From the NCBI GenBank assembly GCA_964035575.1, contig OZ037908.1:930001-994000 (forward strand): a stretch of 64,000 nucleotides of DNA, written 5' to 3'. Below, piece by piece: positions 45,481 to 56,053 of this stretch. Position numbers and translations under genes: made by a program. Position 1 is the stretch's first letter; each line of letters begins with the position of its first letter. The notes under the pieces are model-generated. The model was not told the origin of the DNA, searched no databases, and worked only from the letters and a program-made list of their open reading frames with translations. This DNA is from Rhynchopus sp. YZ270_cl-10. Taxonomy: Eukaryota > Euglenozoa > Diplonemea > Diplonemida > Diplonemidae.

Positions 45481-48400
45481 ATGTCGTATGGTAGTCCTGC
45501 GAGCACATACGGTGCGGCACCTCAATATGGAGCAGCAGGGTTGCCTGCACAGGGAGGGGGTGGTGGGGTTCCGCCAGGGTCGGTCAGACTGGACGAACCA
45601 GCACCGGGTTATGTGATGAGTCGGTACACTAGGTCAGGGATAGTGTCAAAGGGAAGCAGGACATATGTCACGCAGCAGATTTGCAACGTATTGGAAGGCA
45701 GATTAGAGCGGCTGTTCGAAAGCAGCACAGCGATGCTGGTGGTGGACAGCCACTTTGTGATGCAGTTGACCACGGCGGAGTCGACGCCGGTGGTGAAGCG
45801 GTTGCTTCCTTTGGTGGACATTGAGGCAATAAATGTGGATGTCGCAGATTCGAAAATCCACTTCAAAGTTAAGCCGCAAGCGAAAATCCGCGATTGGCTC
45901 TTCTTTTTGCGAAGGTCAAGATCTCATTCGAGCTTTGAGGAAGTTTTGACCACGATTGACAAACTCCGGATGCTCTGCATGGCCGAACCCCGCTCTCTCC
46001 AACCATGGGGAACCATTAACCCAGCGCAGGTTCAGACTCAAAAGAGACCTGGTTCGATGAACCCCAAACAGCTGATTGATGCCTACTCAAATGGAAGCCT
46101 TGAAATGCCGTCACGGAAACACAGCCCTGGATCGATCTTCCCACCAGCACCAGTGTCCCCCTGGAGCTCACCCGAAGCACCTTCCTATAGCATCGCCCCA
46201 TGTCAGGTTCCCTGTCTGCCCCCTCTCTGGTTCGACGCACCACTGTTGAAGGCACTGCCACCACAAGCAGCCACACCAGACGACGAGTCCATCAACCCAC
46301 CTGTGCCGTTACCCGAAACACTTTCCTGTGCCGTCTACACACCTGAGGACCCCTGTCTGTCTGCCCCTCTCCGGGAAGAACCACCACTGTACACACACTC
46401 AAGGCTTCAACAGACGTGCTACTTTATGGGTGAGATCGTGCTTCTTGACGCTAGGTTGAACCCCAAGTCGACACTCACCATGATCGCGACGACAGAGATG
46501 ATCATGCAGACTAAGGGGCCGGATGCAGACATCACAGAATTAGTGCACCTGACAGACATTGACAGCATCCGCATGAACGCTGATTCAGTGGTGCATATCC
46601 GGCTCACCCGCGAAGGCCGCTATGGCAACTGCGACTGGCTGTTTTCACTGGAAGGACGCAGCAGAGAGAAGACGTGCGCAATGCTGGCTGCTGTCGAGAG
46701 ACTCTGGATGCTCTGCATGCACGCGCAGTGCTCCCTTCAGCCGTGGGGGCCGTTCATCCCTGAGGATGTGCAGACGGAGCTCCCAGATGGGCGCCGTAGC
46801 GTGCGAGAGAGGATACATCATATGATGTTACCAAACGGTAGCCACCAGCACCACCCTGGGTCGATCTTCGCACCACTGCCACCGTCACCCCCGCCACCAC
46901 CGTCCCCCTGGTGCTCACCCCAAGAAACACTTTCCTGTGCCGTCGACACACCTGAGGATCCCTTTCTGTCTGCCCCTCTCCGGCTGGACGAACCACCACT
47001 GTGCGCGCACCCACAGTATCAAGAGTGCTACTTTGTGGGTGAGATCGTGCTTCTTGACGCTAGGTTGAACCCCAAGTCGACACTCACCATGGTTGTGACT
47101 TCAGATATGATCATGCAGACTAAGGGGCCGGAAGCAGGCATCACAGAATTTGTGCACCTGACAGACATTGACAGCATCCGCATGAACGCTGATTCAGTGG
47201 TGCATATCCGGCTCACCCGCCAAGCCCGCCTTCACAACTGCGACTGGCTGTTTTCACTGGAAGGACGCAGCAGAGAGAAGACGTGCGCAATGCTGACTGC
47301 TGTCGACAGACTCTGGATGCTCTGCATGCACGTGGTGTACTCCTTCCAGCCGTGGGGACCGTTCATCCCTGAGGATGTGCAGACGGAGCTCCCAGATGGG
47401 CGCCGTAGCGTGCGAGAGAGGATACATCATATGATGTTACCAAACGGTAGCCACCAGCACCACCCTGGGTCGATCTTCGCACCACTGCCACCGTCACCCC
47501 CGCCACCACCGTCCCCCTGGTGCTCACCCCAAGAAACACTTTCCTGTGCCGTCGACACACCTGAGGATCCCTTTCTGTCTGCCCCTCTCCGGCTGGACGA
47601 ACCACCACTGTGCGCGCACCCAAAGATTAAATGCTACTTTGCGGGTGAGATCGTGCCTCTTGACGCTAGTTTGAACCCCAAGTCTAAACGCATCATGGTC
47701 GTGACTGCAGAGATGATCACTCAGACTAAGGGGCCGGATGCAGACATCACAGAATTAGTGCACCTGACAGACATTGACAGCATCCGCATGAACGCTGATT
47801 CAGTGGTGCATATCCGGCTCACCCGCCAAGGCCGCCGTCACAACTGCGACTGGCTGTTTTCACTGGAAGGACGCAGCAGAGAGAAGACGTGCGCAATGCT
47901 GGCTGCTGTCGACCAACTCCGGATGCTCTGCATGCAGGTGCCGTGCTCCCTCCGTCCGTGGGGGCCGTTCATCCCTGAGGATGTGAATATGGAGCACCCG
48001 GAGTACACGAATCCGAGAGAGCGCATGCAGCACATTGCGCAATATATGGCAGGCGGATACAAGGGTCGCATTCATGAACCGGGGTTAATCTACCCTCCAC
48101 CACCACCAGTACCACCACCACTCCCACCACAAGCAGCCTCACCAGACGACGAGTCCATCAACCCACATGCGCAGCCAGCATTGTCACAGTCAGCCACACC
48201 AGAGCACCCCAGTGCAGCGGCAGACAACACACATGCTTGCAATACAGATCTACCACTGCTGAAGGCACCACCGCCACTTGATGTGTGGTTCCCACATGGT
48301 TTCTATGTGGGTGAGCCTGTGATGGACATCAAGTTTGGATGGCGCTTGCCGGGCAGGAAGAAGACAGCGATGATGCTGGTGGTGGTGGACGGGTGGGCAC

Positions 48401-48732
48401 TGCTCTTTGAGGGGAAGCGATGCCGCCGTTGTCTGCCGTTGCATCACATCCGGGCTGTGAAGTTCGAGCTTGCGACGCTGACTGTGCACATCTGTACGGA
48501 GCCGGGCTTACGGGACTGGCTGTTGAAGTTCCCGCCAGGGGCAGAGATGAAGTGCAAACGTGCCCTCGACATCATTGACACTGTGCGCATGTTTGAGTTA
48601 CCTTGGTCTCTGAAGCCCTGGGGGCCACTCAACGGTGACCCAGAGTCAGGTCAGTGTCTTGAACCCGATCTTAAAAGTATACAAGAAGCTAGCCGCCGAT
48701 GTGATCCGAATAGTACTGGACTACTGGGTTGA
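45481..48732 (+). CDS. Five-module PH-like family protein (paralog 5)
   Basis: 1083 residues, intronless. A Ser/Tyr/Gly-rich start (SYGSPASTYGAAPQYGAA) and a Gly run precede module 1 (about 50-178), which is of the type seen at the start of the next two genes (TYVTQQICNV, AMLVVDSHFVMQL, LLPLVDIEAINVDV, IRDWLFFL, TIDKLRMLCMAEPRSLQP WG). Modules 2-4 (about 313-424, 516-628, 724-830) are of the CYF.GEIV type and module 5 (941-1050) of the GFYVGEPV type found last in the gene at 42768. Linkers are Pro-rich. The two linkers after modules 2 and 3 look identical over about 260 bp and are 609 bp apart, so a module-plus-linker unit was duplicated recently. No catalytic motif or membrane helix; function unknown. 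Confidence 0.88.
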   Translation: MSYGSPASTYGAAPQYGAAGLPAQGGGGGVPPGSVRLDEPAPGYVMSRYTRSGIVSKGSRTYVTQQICNVLEGRLERLFESSTAMLVVDSHFVMQLTTAESTPVVKRLLPLVDIEAINVDVADSKIHFKVKPQAKIRDWLFFLRRSRSHSSFEEVLTTIDKLRMLCMAEPRSLQPWGTINPAQVQTQKRPGSMNPKQLIDAYSNGSLEMPSRKHSPGSIFPPAPVSPWSSPEAPSYSIAPCQVPCLPPLWFDAPLLKALPPQAATPDDESINPPVPLPETLSCAVYTPEDPCLSAPLREEPPLYTHSRLQQTCYFMGEIVLLDARLNPKSTLTMIATTEMIMQTKGPDADITELVHLTDIDSIRMNADSVVHIRLTREGRYGNCDWLFSLEGRSREKTCAMLAAVERLWMLCMHAQCSLQPWGPFIPEDVQTELPDGRRSVRERIHHMMLPNGSHQHHPGSIFAPLPPSPPPPPSPWCSPQETLSCAVDTPEDPFLSAPLRLDEPPLCAHPQYQECYFVGEIVLLDARLNPKSTLTMVVTSDMIMQTKGPEAGITEFVHLTDIDSIRMNADSVVHIRLTRQARLHNCDWLFSLEGRSREKTCAMLTAVDRLWMLCMHVVYSFQPWGPFIPEDVQTELPDGRRSVRERIHHMMLPNGSHQHHPGSIFAPLPPSPPPPPSPWCSPQETLSCAVDTPEDPFLSAPLRLDEPPLCAHPKIKCYFAGEIVPLDASLNPKSKRIMVVTAEMITQTKGPDADITELVHLTDIDSIRMNADSVVHIRLTRQGRRHNCDWLFSLEGRSREKTCAMLAAVDQLRMLCMQVPCSLRPWGPFIPEDVNMEHPEYTNPRERMQHIAQYMAGGYKGRIHEPGLIYPPPPPVPPPLPPQAASPDDESINPHAQPALSQSATPEHPSAAADNTHACNTDLPLLKAPPPLDVWFPHGFYVGEPVMDIKFGWRLPGRKKTAMMLVVVDGWALLFEGKRCRRCLPLHHIRAVKFELATLTVHICTEPGLRDWLLKFPPGAEMKCKRALDIIDTVRMFELPWSLKPWGPLNGDPESGQCLEPDLKSIQEASRRCDPNSTGLLG

Positions 48733-50202
48733 TAGCCGTGTTGGCATGGCACGCCTGCCAATGTGCGTCATTTATTATCAAAGTGTTGTAATATTTGTAC
48801 CACGAAGGTGACTAAGCACGTGGGGTTATGGTTGATTAAGGCTCAGAATTGAAACCCTGACAAGAACGCGTATGGTCGACCTTGGTGAGAGGATACCCGC
48901 CACTAATGTTGAAGTTATGGGGTGTCAGGTTTTATTTTGAAACACAAGGTGACTATGCACGAGAGGCTTGGGGTCATCTTCTAAACTTTTCTTTTATTGT
49001 GTCAGAAACAAAGAGAGACTGCAGGCAGGAAGTGCTTGGGTTGGTCTGGTGAACGAACCTTGTTTGTTGTAGTTGGTGTGTCACAACGACTGACATTTAT
49101 TTGTCAAAGTTTGTGAAGAAAGAAAACGAGGTTCGTGTTCCGGCTGGCCTTAGAGCGCATAAACAAGCCCGTTCTTTTTACCCTTTTCTGGTGTGATGTG
49201 TGCGAGACAAACGTTTATTTTTATTTTTTTGATTGATTCACTCATTTGATGTGTATGCACAGTGAGACATTATAGTATGCATGTTTCAACGTTTCTTTTC
49301 TTCGTCAGAAACCTCTTGGATAGAAACCAATCTACTGAAGTTTCAATTTGTGCATGAAACATTTTCCTTTTTTACCACGGAAAAAAAAATAGTTGGGAAC
49401 ACTTTTGTCCCTCTTCTGCAATCAATTTATTGAATGCTTATGTTGACATACTTTTCTTCAACCGAGCCGTGTTTTAGCATATTTCTACTACTCTTTGTTC
49501 TATTTGTCTTCGGGTACTTGCATTTTCATCTTTTGGAAGCCCCTTTGTTGACACACCCCCTTCACTGATTCACAGTCAAGAGAAGGATTTTTTGCATTTT
49601 TCGAACTGAACTTTGGTGTGGCCGACGACCCCCAAGGAGCAGAAAATAGCACAAAATAGCACCCCTCCCTTCAGCCACACCATGGACTTATTTTTTCTGC
49701 CATCTCCTCCTCACGGGGCCTCCGGTCCATTGGCGCACCCGGACTGGGGTACGGCCGTCGCCCAGTTTTTACGTACCCGCTACACTATGCACATGCTCGA
49801 ACACGTCATACGTACGCGCCACATTTACGAACTCCGGCTGGGGAAATGACATCACATCCCTGACAACAGCCTTGTGGAAGCCAGCGCAGCTGATGCTGTG
49901 CTATAACGAATGTGATAAGGTGACTAAGCACGAGAGGATCCAAAAATACAACAAAAAAGATTGATGAATAACCAATGTTCAAAACATTAAGTAATCTAAT
50001 CAGACTAAGCACGAGAGGCTTAGGATCATCTTATAAACTTTTCTTTTTATTCTCTTCTGCTGACACCCTCAGCCCTTTCGCAACTCCCCTCACTGCACCC
50101 ACAACCAAAGAATACACAAAGCCCCCCTCCCCTCCTGCCGCCTTCCGATAGGTTAAAACCACCCTTTCGTTTTGAGGGGGGTGGCAACACCATTTCCTCT
50201 CG
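48733..50202. repeat. Duplicated spacer (copy A) with H3 modules
   Basis: About 48870-49640 matches 52335-53240. It contains H3 modules (GACTATGCACGAGAGGCTTG at 48952; TAAGCACGAGAGGCTTAGGA at about 50005) and a GGTGTGGC element. A fragment GGTGACTAAGCACG also occurs at 48808 and 49918, so the region was assembled from repeated pieces. No separate gene. Confidence 0.75.
49615..49681. mobile_element. 67-bp GGTGTGGC element, copy A
   Basis: GGTGTGGCCGACGACC at the left, CAGCCACACC at the right, AAAATAGCACAAAATAGCAC in the middle. It is part of the duplicated spacer, so it predates the duplication. Confidence 0.8.
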
Positions 50203-52332
50203 ATGTCGTATGGTAGTCCTGCGAGCACATACGGTGCGGCACCTCAATATGGAGCAGCAGGGTTGCCTGCACAGGGAGGGGGTGGTGGGGTTCCGCCAGG
50301 GTCGGTCAGACTGGACGAACCAGCACCGGGTAATGTAATTTTCCGTTACACTAGGGCAGGGATAGTGTCAAGGGGAAGCAGGACATATGTCACGCAGGAG
50401 ATCTGCAACGTATTGGAAGGCAGATTAGAGCGGCTGTTCGAAAGCAGCACAGCGATGCTGGTGGTGGACAGCCACTTTGTGATGCAGTTGACCACTGCGG
50501 AGTCGACGCCGGTGGTGAAGCGGTTGCTTCCTTTGGTGGACATTGAGGCAATAAATGTGGATATCACTTCTTCGAAAATCCACTTCAAAGTTAAGCCGCA
50601 AGCGAAAATCCGCGATTGGCTCTTCTTTTTGCAAAATCGAGGATCTCATTCGAAATTTGGCGAAGTTTTGACCACGATTGACAAACTCCGGATGCTCTGC
50701 ATGGCCGAACCCCGCTCTCTCCAACCATGGGGAACCATTAACCCAGCGCAGGTTCAGACTCAAAAGAGACCTGGTTCGATTGAACCCAAACAGTTGATTC
50801 TTGCGTACAAAAATGGAAGCCTTAAAATGCCGTTACGGAAACACAGACCTGGTTCGATCTATCCACCAATCACCCAGGAACAACAACAGCTACAACCACA
50901 AGAACACTTCCCTCCTCCTCCCGTCCGCCAAGCCGAGGCCTCCCCTCCTCCAACGAACCCTCAGGTCGACCATATCTTCCGCAAGCTCGACGGAAAGGTG
51001 AGACAGTACATCATCCGTCTAGACCATCCTGATCAGAGCAGCGAATATGTTTACTCAGCAAGGCTTCCCCATGAGGGCATCCGCATTCTTGAAATCGTGC
51101 CGAACAGTCCTCTTCATAAGGCAGGCGCACCGTGTGGGCATCTTACTAGCATTGAAGGAAGACCTATCAGCACGGAGACGGACGTGATGCAAGAACTGCA
51201 CCGACTTCGTTCAGAAGGCCAAACGGAATACGTTATTGAGATGATTGCAGATCCGGAAATTGCACCGCTTCCGCCGTATCGCCCTCCGGTTCCGGTGGAT
51301 AATTTTGAGACAGATTCGCAGCAGTCTGGCCCTCTCTGTCCGGACGATCCACCACTGTTGAAGGCACCTCCGTCACCACAAGCACCGCTTCCGCCGTATC
51401 GTCCTCCGGTTCCGGTGGATGATGCTGATAATTTTGAGACAGAGTCGCAGCAGGACACAGAAGAGTACCTCGCAGAGAAGCTTCATGACGTTGCAACCAT
51501 GCGGCGCAAAGGGGCCATCCCAGAAGGAGAGTACCAAGAGATTCGCGGAAAGATCATTCGTCTGTTGAACAAAGACGGCAAATCCATTCCTGATGAGTCC
51601 TCCTTCGCTCCGCTTCCGGTTCCGGTTGATAATTTTGAGACAGATTCGGAGCAGTCTGGCCCTCTCTGGCTAGATGAACCACCACTGTACACGCACTCAA
51701 GGCTTCAACAGAAGTGCTACTTTGTGGGTGAGATCGTGCCTCTTGACCCTAGTTTGAACCCCAAGTCGACACTCACCGTGATCGCGACGACAGAGATGAT
51801 CATGCAGACTAAGGGGCCGGATGCAGACATCACAGAATTAGTGTACCTGACAGACATTGACAGCATCCGCATGAACGCTGATTCAGTGGTGCATATCCGG
51901 CTCAATCGTCAAGGCCGCCTTCACAACTGCGACTGGCTGTTTTCACTCGAAGGACGCAGCAGAGAGAAGACGTGCGCAATGCTGACTGCTGTCGACAGAC
52001 TCTGGATGCTCTGCATGCACGCGCAGTGCTCCCTTCAGCCGTGGGGGCCGTTCATCCCTGAGGATGTGCAGAGAGAGCGCCCGGCTGGGTACATGAATCC
52101 GAGAGAGCGCATGCAGCGCATTGCGCAATATATGGCAGGCGGATACAAGGGGCGCATTCATGAACCGGGGTTAATCTACCCTCCACCACCACCTGTACCA
52201 CCACCACTCCCACCACAAGCAGCCTCACCAGACGACGAGTCCATCAACCCACATGCGCAGCCAGCATCGTCACAGGCAGCCACACCAGACCACCCCAGTG
52301 CAGCGGCAGACAACACATTCTTAGTTTATTGA
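50203..52332 (+). CDS. PH-like module, PDZ, SHOCT, PH-like module protein (paralog 6)
   Basis: 709 residues. Module 1 (about 50-178) is nearly identical to that of the gene at 45481. After its tail and a Gln/Pro linker comes a PDZ domain (about 256-352: GIRILEIVPNSPLHKAGAP, the carboxylate-loop region being replaced by EYVYSARLPHEG; LTSIEGRPI, YVIEMIAD). A SHOCT-type helical pair follows (about 418-463: LHDVATMRRKGAIPEGEYQE), framed by acidic/Pro linkers that are themselves repeated (PYRPPVPVDNFETDSQQSGP). A second module of the CYFVGEIV type is at 504-617, and a Pro-rich end closes it. PDZ and SHOCT suggest protein-protein assembly; the ligand is unknown. Intronless. Confidence 0.88.
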   Translation: MSYGSPASTYGAAPQYGAAGLPAQGGGGGVPPGSVRLDEPAPGNVIFRYTRAGIVSRGSRTYVTQEICNVLEGRLERLFESSTAMLVVDSHFVMQLTTAESTPVVKRLLPLVDIEAINVDITSSKIHFKVKPQAKIRDWLFFLQNRGSHSKFGEVLTTIDKLRMLCMAEPRSLQPWGTINPAQVQTQKRPGSIEPKQLILAYKNGSLKMPLRKHRPGSIYPPITQEQQQLQPQEHFPPPPVRQAEASPPPTNPQVDHIFRKLDGKVRQYIIRLDHPDQSSEYVYSARLPHEGIRILEIVPNSPLHKAGAPCGHLTSIEGRPISTETDVMQELHRLRSEGQTEYVIEMIADPEIAPLPPYRPPVPVDNFETDSQQSGPLCPDDPPLLKAPPSPQAPLPPYRPPVPVDDADNFETESQQDTEEYLAEKLHDVATMRRKGAIPEGEYQEIRGKIIRLLNKDGKSIPDESSFAPLPVPVDNFETDSEQSGPLWLDEPPLYTHSRLQQKCYFVGEIVPLDPSLNPKSTLTVIATTEMIMQTKGPDADITELVYLTDIDSIRMNADSVVHIRLNRQGRLHNCDWLFSLEGRSREKTCAMLTAVDRLWMLCMHAQCSLQPWGPFIPEDVQRERPAGYMNPRERMQRIAQYMAGGYKGRIHEPGLIYPPPPPVPPPLPPQAASPDDESINPHAQPASSQAATPDHPSAAADNTFLVY

Positions 52333-52830
52333 CGTGACGCTATGGTCGACCTTGGTGAGAGGATACCCGCCACTAATGTTGAAGTTATGGGGTGTCAGGT
52401 TTTATTTTGAAACACAAGGTGACTATGCACGAGAGGCTTGGGGTCATCTTCTAAACTTTTCTTTTATTGTGTCAGAAACAAAGAGAGACTGCAGGCAGGA
52501 AGTGCTTGGGTTGGTCTGGTGAACGAACCTTGTTTGTTGTAGTTGGTGTGTCACAACGACAGATATTTATTTGTCAAAGTTTGTGAAGAAAGAAAACGAG
52601 GTTCGCGTTCCGGCTGGCCTTAGAGCGCATAAACAAGCCCGTTCTTTTTCCCCTTTTCTGGTGTGATGTGTGCGAGACAAACGTTTATTTTTATTTTTTT
52701 GATTGATTCACTCATTTTGATGTGTATGCACAGTGAGACATTATAGTATGCATGTTTCAACGTTTCTTTTCTTCGTCAGAAACCAATCTACTGAAGTTTC
52801 AATTTGTGCCTGAAACATTTTCCTTTTTTA

Positions 52831-52975
52831 CACGGTGGAGTCTGACCAGCTTTGCCTGAGGCCAAACCGGACTCACCCCCGAGTCCGCCTGGCCGGACTC
52901 GGGGTCCGGCCAACCGGACTCAGGGGTCCTTTAGTCCGGACAAAAGGGTCCGGTCATTTTGGTCAGACTCCACCG
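52831..52975. mobile_element. 145-bp TIR element absent from the sister duplicate
   Basis: The ends ACGGTGGAGTCTGACCA and TGGTCAGACTCCACCGT are inverse, with an interior rich in CCGGACTC words in both orientations. The sister spacer reads straight through TTTTTTACCACGGAAA (about 49372), giving an empty site. The junctions fit a TA target duplication. Confidence 0.9.
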
Positions 52976-53217
52976 TACCACGGAAAAAAATAAATTGGGA
53001 ACACTTTTGTCCCTCTTCTGCAATCAATTTATTGAATGCTTATGTTGACATACTTTTCTTCAACCGAGCCGTGTTTTAGCATATTTCTACTACTCTTTGT
53101 TCTATTTTTCTTCGGGGATTTGCTGCTTTCATCTTTTGGAAGCCCCTTTGTTGACACACCCCCTTCACTGATTCACAGTCACGAGAAGGCTTTTTTGCAT
53201 TTTACCAACTGAACTTT

Positions 53218-53283
53218 GGTGTGGCCGACGACCCCAAGGAGCAGAAAATAGCACAAAATAGCACCCCTCCCTTCAGCCACACC
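53218..53283. mobile_element. 66-bp GGTGTGGC element, copy B
   Basis: As 49615-49681 with a one-base length difference; ends GGTGTGGC and GCCACACC. Confidence 0.8.
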
Positions 53284-53643
53284 ATGGACTTATTTTTTCT
53301 TCTCCGACACCCTCAGCCCCTCCATCCTTCCGCAACTCCCCTCACTGCACCCACACAACCAAAGAATACACAAAACCCCCTACCTCCACCCCAACTAACT
53401 CCTCCACACATCTCCACACACACCCTACTGGACACACCGCACCCTATCCCTTGATTGCTTTGGTGGCATCGTGCTGACTTCTCACTGTTGTGGAATCCCA
53501 CAACAATTTCCGCATTCCCTACAACACTGAAAACGATCTTCTGATCTGTTGTGCTTGTTTCTGTCGCCTCCCCTCCTGCCGCCTTCCGATAGGTTAAAAC
53601 CACCCTTTCGTTTTGAGGGGGGTGGCAACACCATTTCCTCTCG

Positions 53644-55398
53644 ATGTCGTATGGTAGTCCTGCGAGCACATACGGTGCGGCACCTCAATATGGAGCAGCA
53701 GGGTTGCCTGCACAGGGAGGGGGTGGTGGGGTTCCGCCAGGGTCGGTCAGACTGGACGAACCAGCACCGGGTAATGTGATGAGTCGGTATGCTGGGGCAG
53801 GGATGGCGGCGAAGGGAATCAAGACATACGTCACGCAGGAGATTGGCAAGGTATCGGAAGGCGGTACGCAGTTAAAGAGGATGCTGGTTGTGAACAGCCA
53901 CTTTGTGATGCAGTTGACCACAGATGGGTCGACACCGGTGGTGAAGCGGTTGCTTCCTTTGGTGGACATTGAGGCAATAAATGTGGATGTCGCAGATTCG
54001 AAAATCCACTTCAAAGTTAAGCCGCAAGCGAAAATCCGCGATTGGCTCTTCTTTTTGCAAAATCGAGGATCTCATTCGAAATTTGGCGAAGTTTTGACCA
54101 CGATTGACAAACTCCGGATGCTCTGCATGGCCGAACCCCGCTCTCTCCAACCATGGGGAACCATTAACCCAGCGCAGGTTCAGACTCAAAAGAGACCTGG
54201 TTCGATTGAACCCAAACAGTTGATTCTTGCGTACAAAAATGGAAGCCTTAAAATGCCGTTACGGAAACACAGACCTGGTTCGATCTATCCACCAATCACC
54301 CAGGAACAACAACAGCTACAACCACAAGAACACTTCCCTCCTCCTCCCGTCCGCCAAGCCGAGGCCTCCCCTCCTCCAACGAACCCACAGGACGACCATA
54401 CCTTCCGCAAGCTCGATGGAAAGGTGAGACAGTACATCATCCGTCTAGACCATCCTGGGCAGGATGGGCAATATGTTTACTCAGCAAGGCTTCCACATGA
54501 GGGCATCCGCATTCTTGAAATTGTGCCGAACGGTCCTTTTCATAAGGCAGGCGCACCGTGTGGGCATCTTACTAGCATTGAAGGAAGACCTATCAGCACG
54601 GAGACGGACGTGATGCAAGAAATGCAGCGACTTCGTTCAGAAGGCCAAACGGAATACGTTATTGAGATGATTGCAGATCCGGATATTACACCGCTTCCGC
54701 CGTATCGCCCTCCGGTTCCTGTGGATAATGACGATAATTTTGAGACAGATTCGCAGCAGGACACAGAAGAGTACCTAGCAGAGAAGCTTCATGAGGTTGC
54801 GACCATGCGGCGCAAAGGGGCCATCCCAGAAGGGGACTACCAAGAGATTCGCGGAAAGATCATTCGTCTGTTGAACAAAGACGGCAAATCCATTCCTGAT
54901 GAGTCCTCCTTCGCTCCATCCCCTACGAGCGGTCCACGCACCCGCCCTGCCCCATTCCCTTGGGGAGAAATCAACTGCGAACGGTATATCTATCTTAGAG
55001 AACGCCCGGAACGTGGCTGCAACTGGATGGGGGCCGCGCACGGCTTGGTGCAAACGATTCACATTGTCGACCCCGATTGGGTGTTCTGCCGTCTCGACTC
55101 TGGTGAAGAAGGGTACGTCCGCGAACGGTACGTCTCCTACCTCCCAAGCGGCCCCGACGGTGGTGCGACCACCAAGCGGCGTGGCAGAACACAGCGTGGA
55201 GGTCTTGACTCTCTCTTTGGCGCGCAGATTGCGGATTTGCTGTCCCCAGGGCGTGCGGGTGGTGGCGGTCAGGCAGAACCCTCTGTCGCATCTCGCAGCT
55301 CTTGGGGCCTCCCTGTACAAGGCAGGGACGGTCTCTGGTACGATCCCGACGCGGCAAGCGATGTCCGAACAGACGAGCTGGCGTGGCTGACGTTGTGA
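53644..55398 (+). CDS. PH-like module, PDZ, SHOCT, SH3-like protein (paralog 7)
   Basis: 584 residues. The N-terminal 430 residues parallel the gene at 50203: a SYG-rich start, module 1 (50-175, with a shorter VSEGGTQLKRMLVV loop), the tail, PDZ (about 252-345) and SHOCT (373-418: LHEVATMRRKGAIPEGDYQE). Then it diverges: instead of a second module it has a compact beta-rich domain at about 437-501 (YIYLRERPERG, DWVFCRLDSGEEGYV, RERYVSYL) that reads like an SH3-type barrel. A Gly/Arg-rich spacer follows, and a conserved-looking end (WGLPVQGRDGLWYDPDA). The swap just after the SHOCT domain suggests recombination between modular genes. Adaptor or scaffold role inferred; no family assigned. Confidence 0.88.
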   Translation: MSYGSPASTYGAAPQYGAAGLPAQGGGGGVPPGSVRLDEPAPGNVMSRYAGAGMAAKGIKTYVTQEIGKVSEGGTQLKRMLVVNSHFVMQLTTDGSTPVVKRLLPLVDIEAINVDVADSKIHFKVKPQAKIRDWLFFLQNRGSHSKFGEVLTTIDKLRMLCMAEPRSLQPWGTINPAQVQTQKRPGSIEPKQLILAYKNGSLKMPLRKHRPGSIYPPITQEQQQLQPQEHFPPPPVRQAEASPPPTNPQDDHTFRKLDGKVRQYIIRLDHPGQDGQYVYSARLPHEGIRILEIVPNGPFHKAGAPCGHLTSIEGRPISTETDVMQEMQRLRSEGQTEYVIEMIADPDITPLPPYRPPVPVDNDDNFETDSQQDTEEYLAEKLHEVATMRRKGAIPEGDYQEIRGKIIRLLNKDGKSIPDESSFAPSPTSGPRTRPAPFPWGEINCERYIYLRERPERGCNWMGAAHGLVQTIHIVDPDWVFCRLDSGEEGYVRERYVSYLPSGPDGGATTKRRGRTQRGGLDSLFGAQIADLLSPGRAGGGGQAEPSVASRSSWGLPVQGRDGLWYDPDAASDVRTDELAWLTL

Positions 55399-56053
55399 GA
55401 CGACCATCTCAAAAAAGTGGCGAGCAAGAAAGAGAGAGAGAAGGAGAGAGCTGAATGACGTTGTTGCGGTAGTGGCGACACAGTACTCTTCCATAGCCTT
55501 ACTATCGCAAGGGGGTCTTTTTTGTCTGCAAAGGCATCATCTGTGAGGCAACTGTCTGAAAAAAAAGTGGAGAGAGAAGGAACGGCGTTGTTGCAGCGGT
55601 ACAGTACTTTTCCACAGCCTGACTACTGCAAGGGGGTCTTTTTGTCTGCGAACCTATGGGCACATCATCTGTGCGTGCCATTTCCAAATGATGTTTCTAC
55701 TTTGGGGTATTGTAGGTAGGCAGTGTGGCGAAGGGGGAGGGGGAGGAGAGGAGAGAGGTCGTGACTTCTCTTTTTGGAGGAAATATTGCGAGGGTGGGTT
55801 GGGTGGGGGGAGATTGCTTTTTTGGTTGGTTGGGGTCCACCCCGCGTAGGTATTTTTGTATTTCAAGTTTTTTGTTGTTGGTGTTGCAGTCTCTGTGCAT
55901 TTTTAGTGCAGCCCTATTTATACCTTCTACCTTCCGTTCGCGTAGAATATAAACAAAGGTGTAATAATTTAGTTCTGCATGTGTCTCTGCATGCGGTGTG
56001 TACAATGTAGTTGTTGTGTTCGCGCTTATTACAGCGATTGTGTGTTTGTGTGT
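55399..56053. other. Spacer with a short tandem duplication
   Basis: GCAAGGGGGTCTTTTTTGTC, GCATCATCTGTG and AAAAGTGG.GAG.AAG words occur twice (about 55440-55560 and 55565-55690). No gene is seen. The right end becomes TG-rich at the assembly gap. Confidence 0.5.

Larger units (their letters stand above)
52333..53643. repeat. Duplicated spacer (copy B)
   Basis: Matches the spacer after the gene at 45481, including an H3 module (about 52419) and the GGTGTGGC element, but carries an extra 145-bp TIR element. From 53326 it resumes the common 5' flank of the family (CAACTCCCCTCACTGCACCC). Confidence 0.8.

Noticed and set aside
54775-55494. 239-residue minus-strand frame under the gene at 53644
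   Set aside because: Antisense shadow. The plus strand carries the conserved PDZ, SHOCT and SH3-like sequence.
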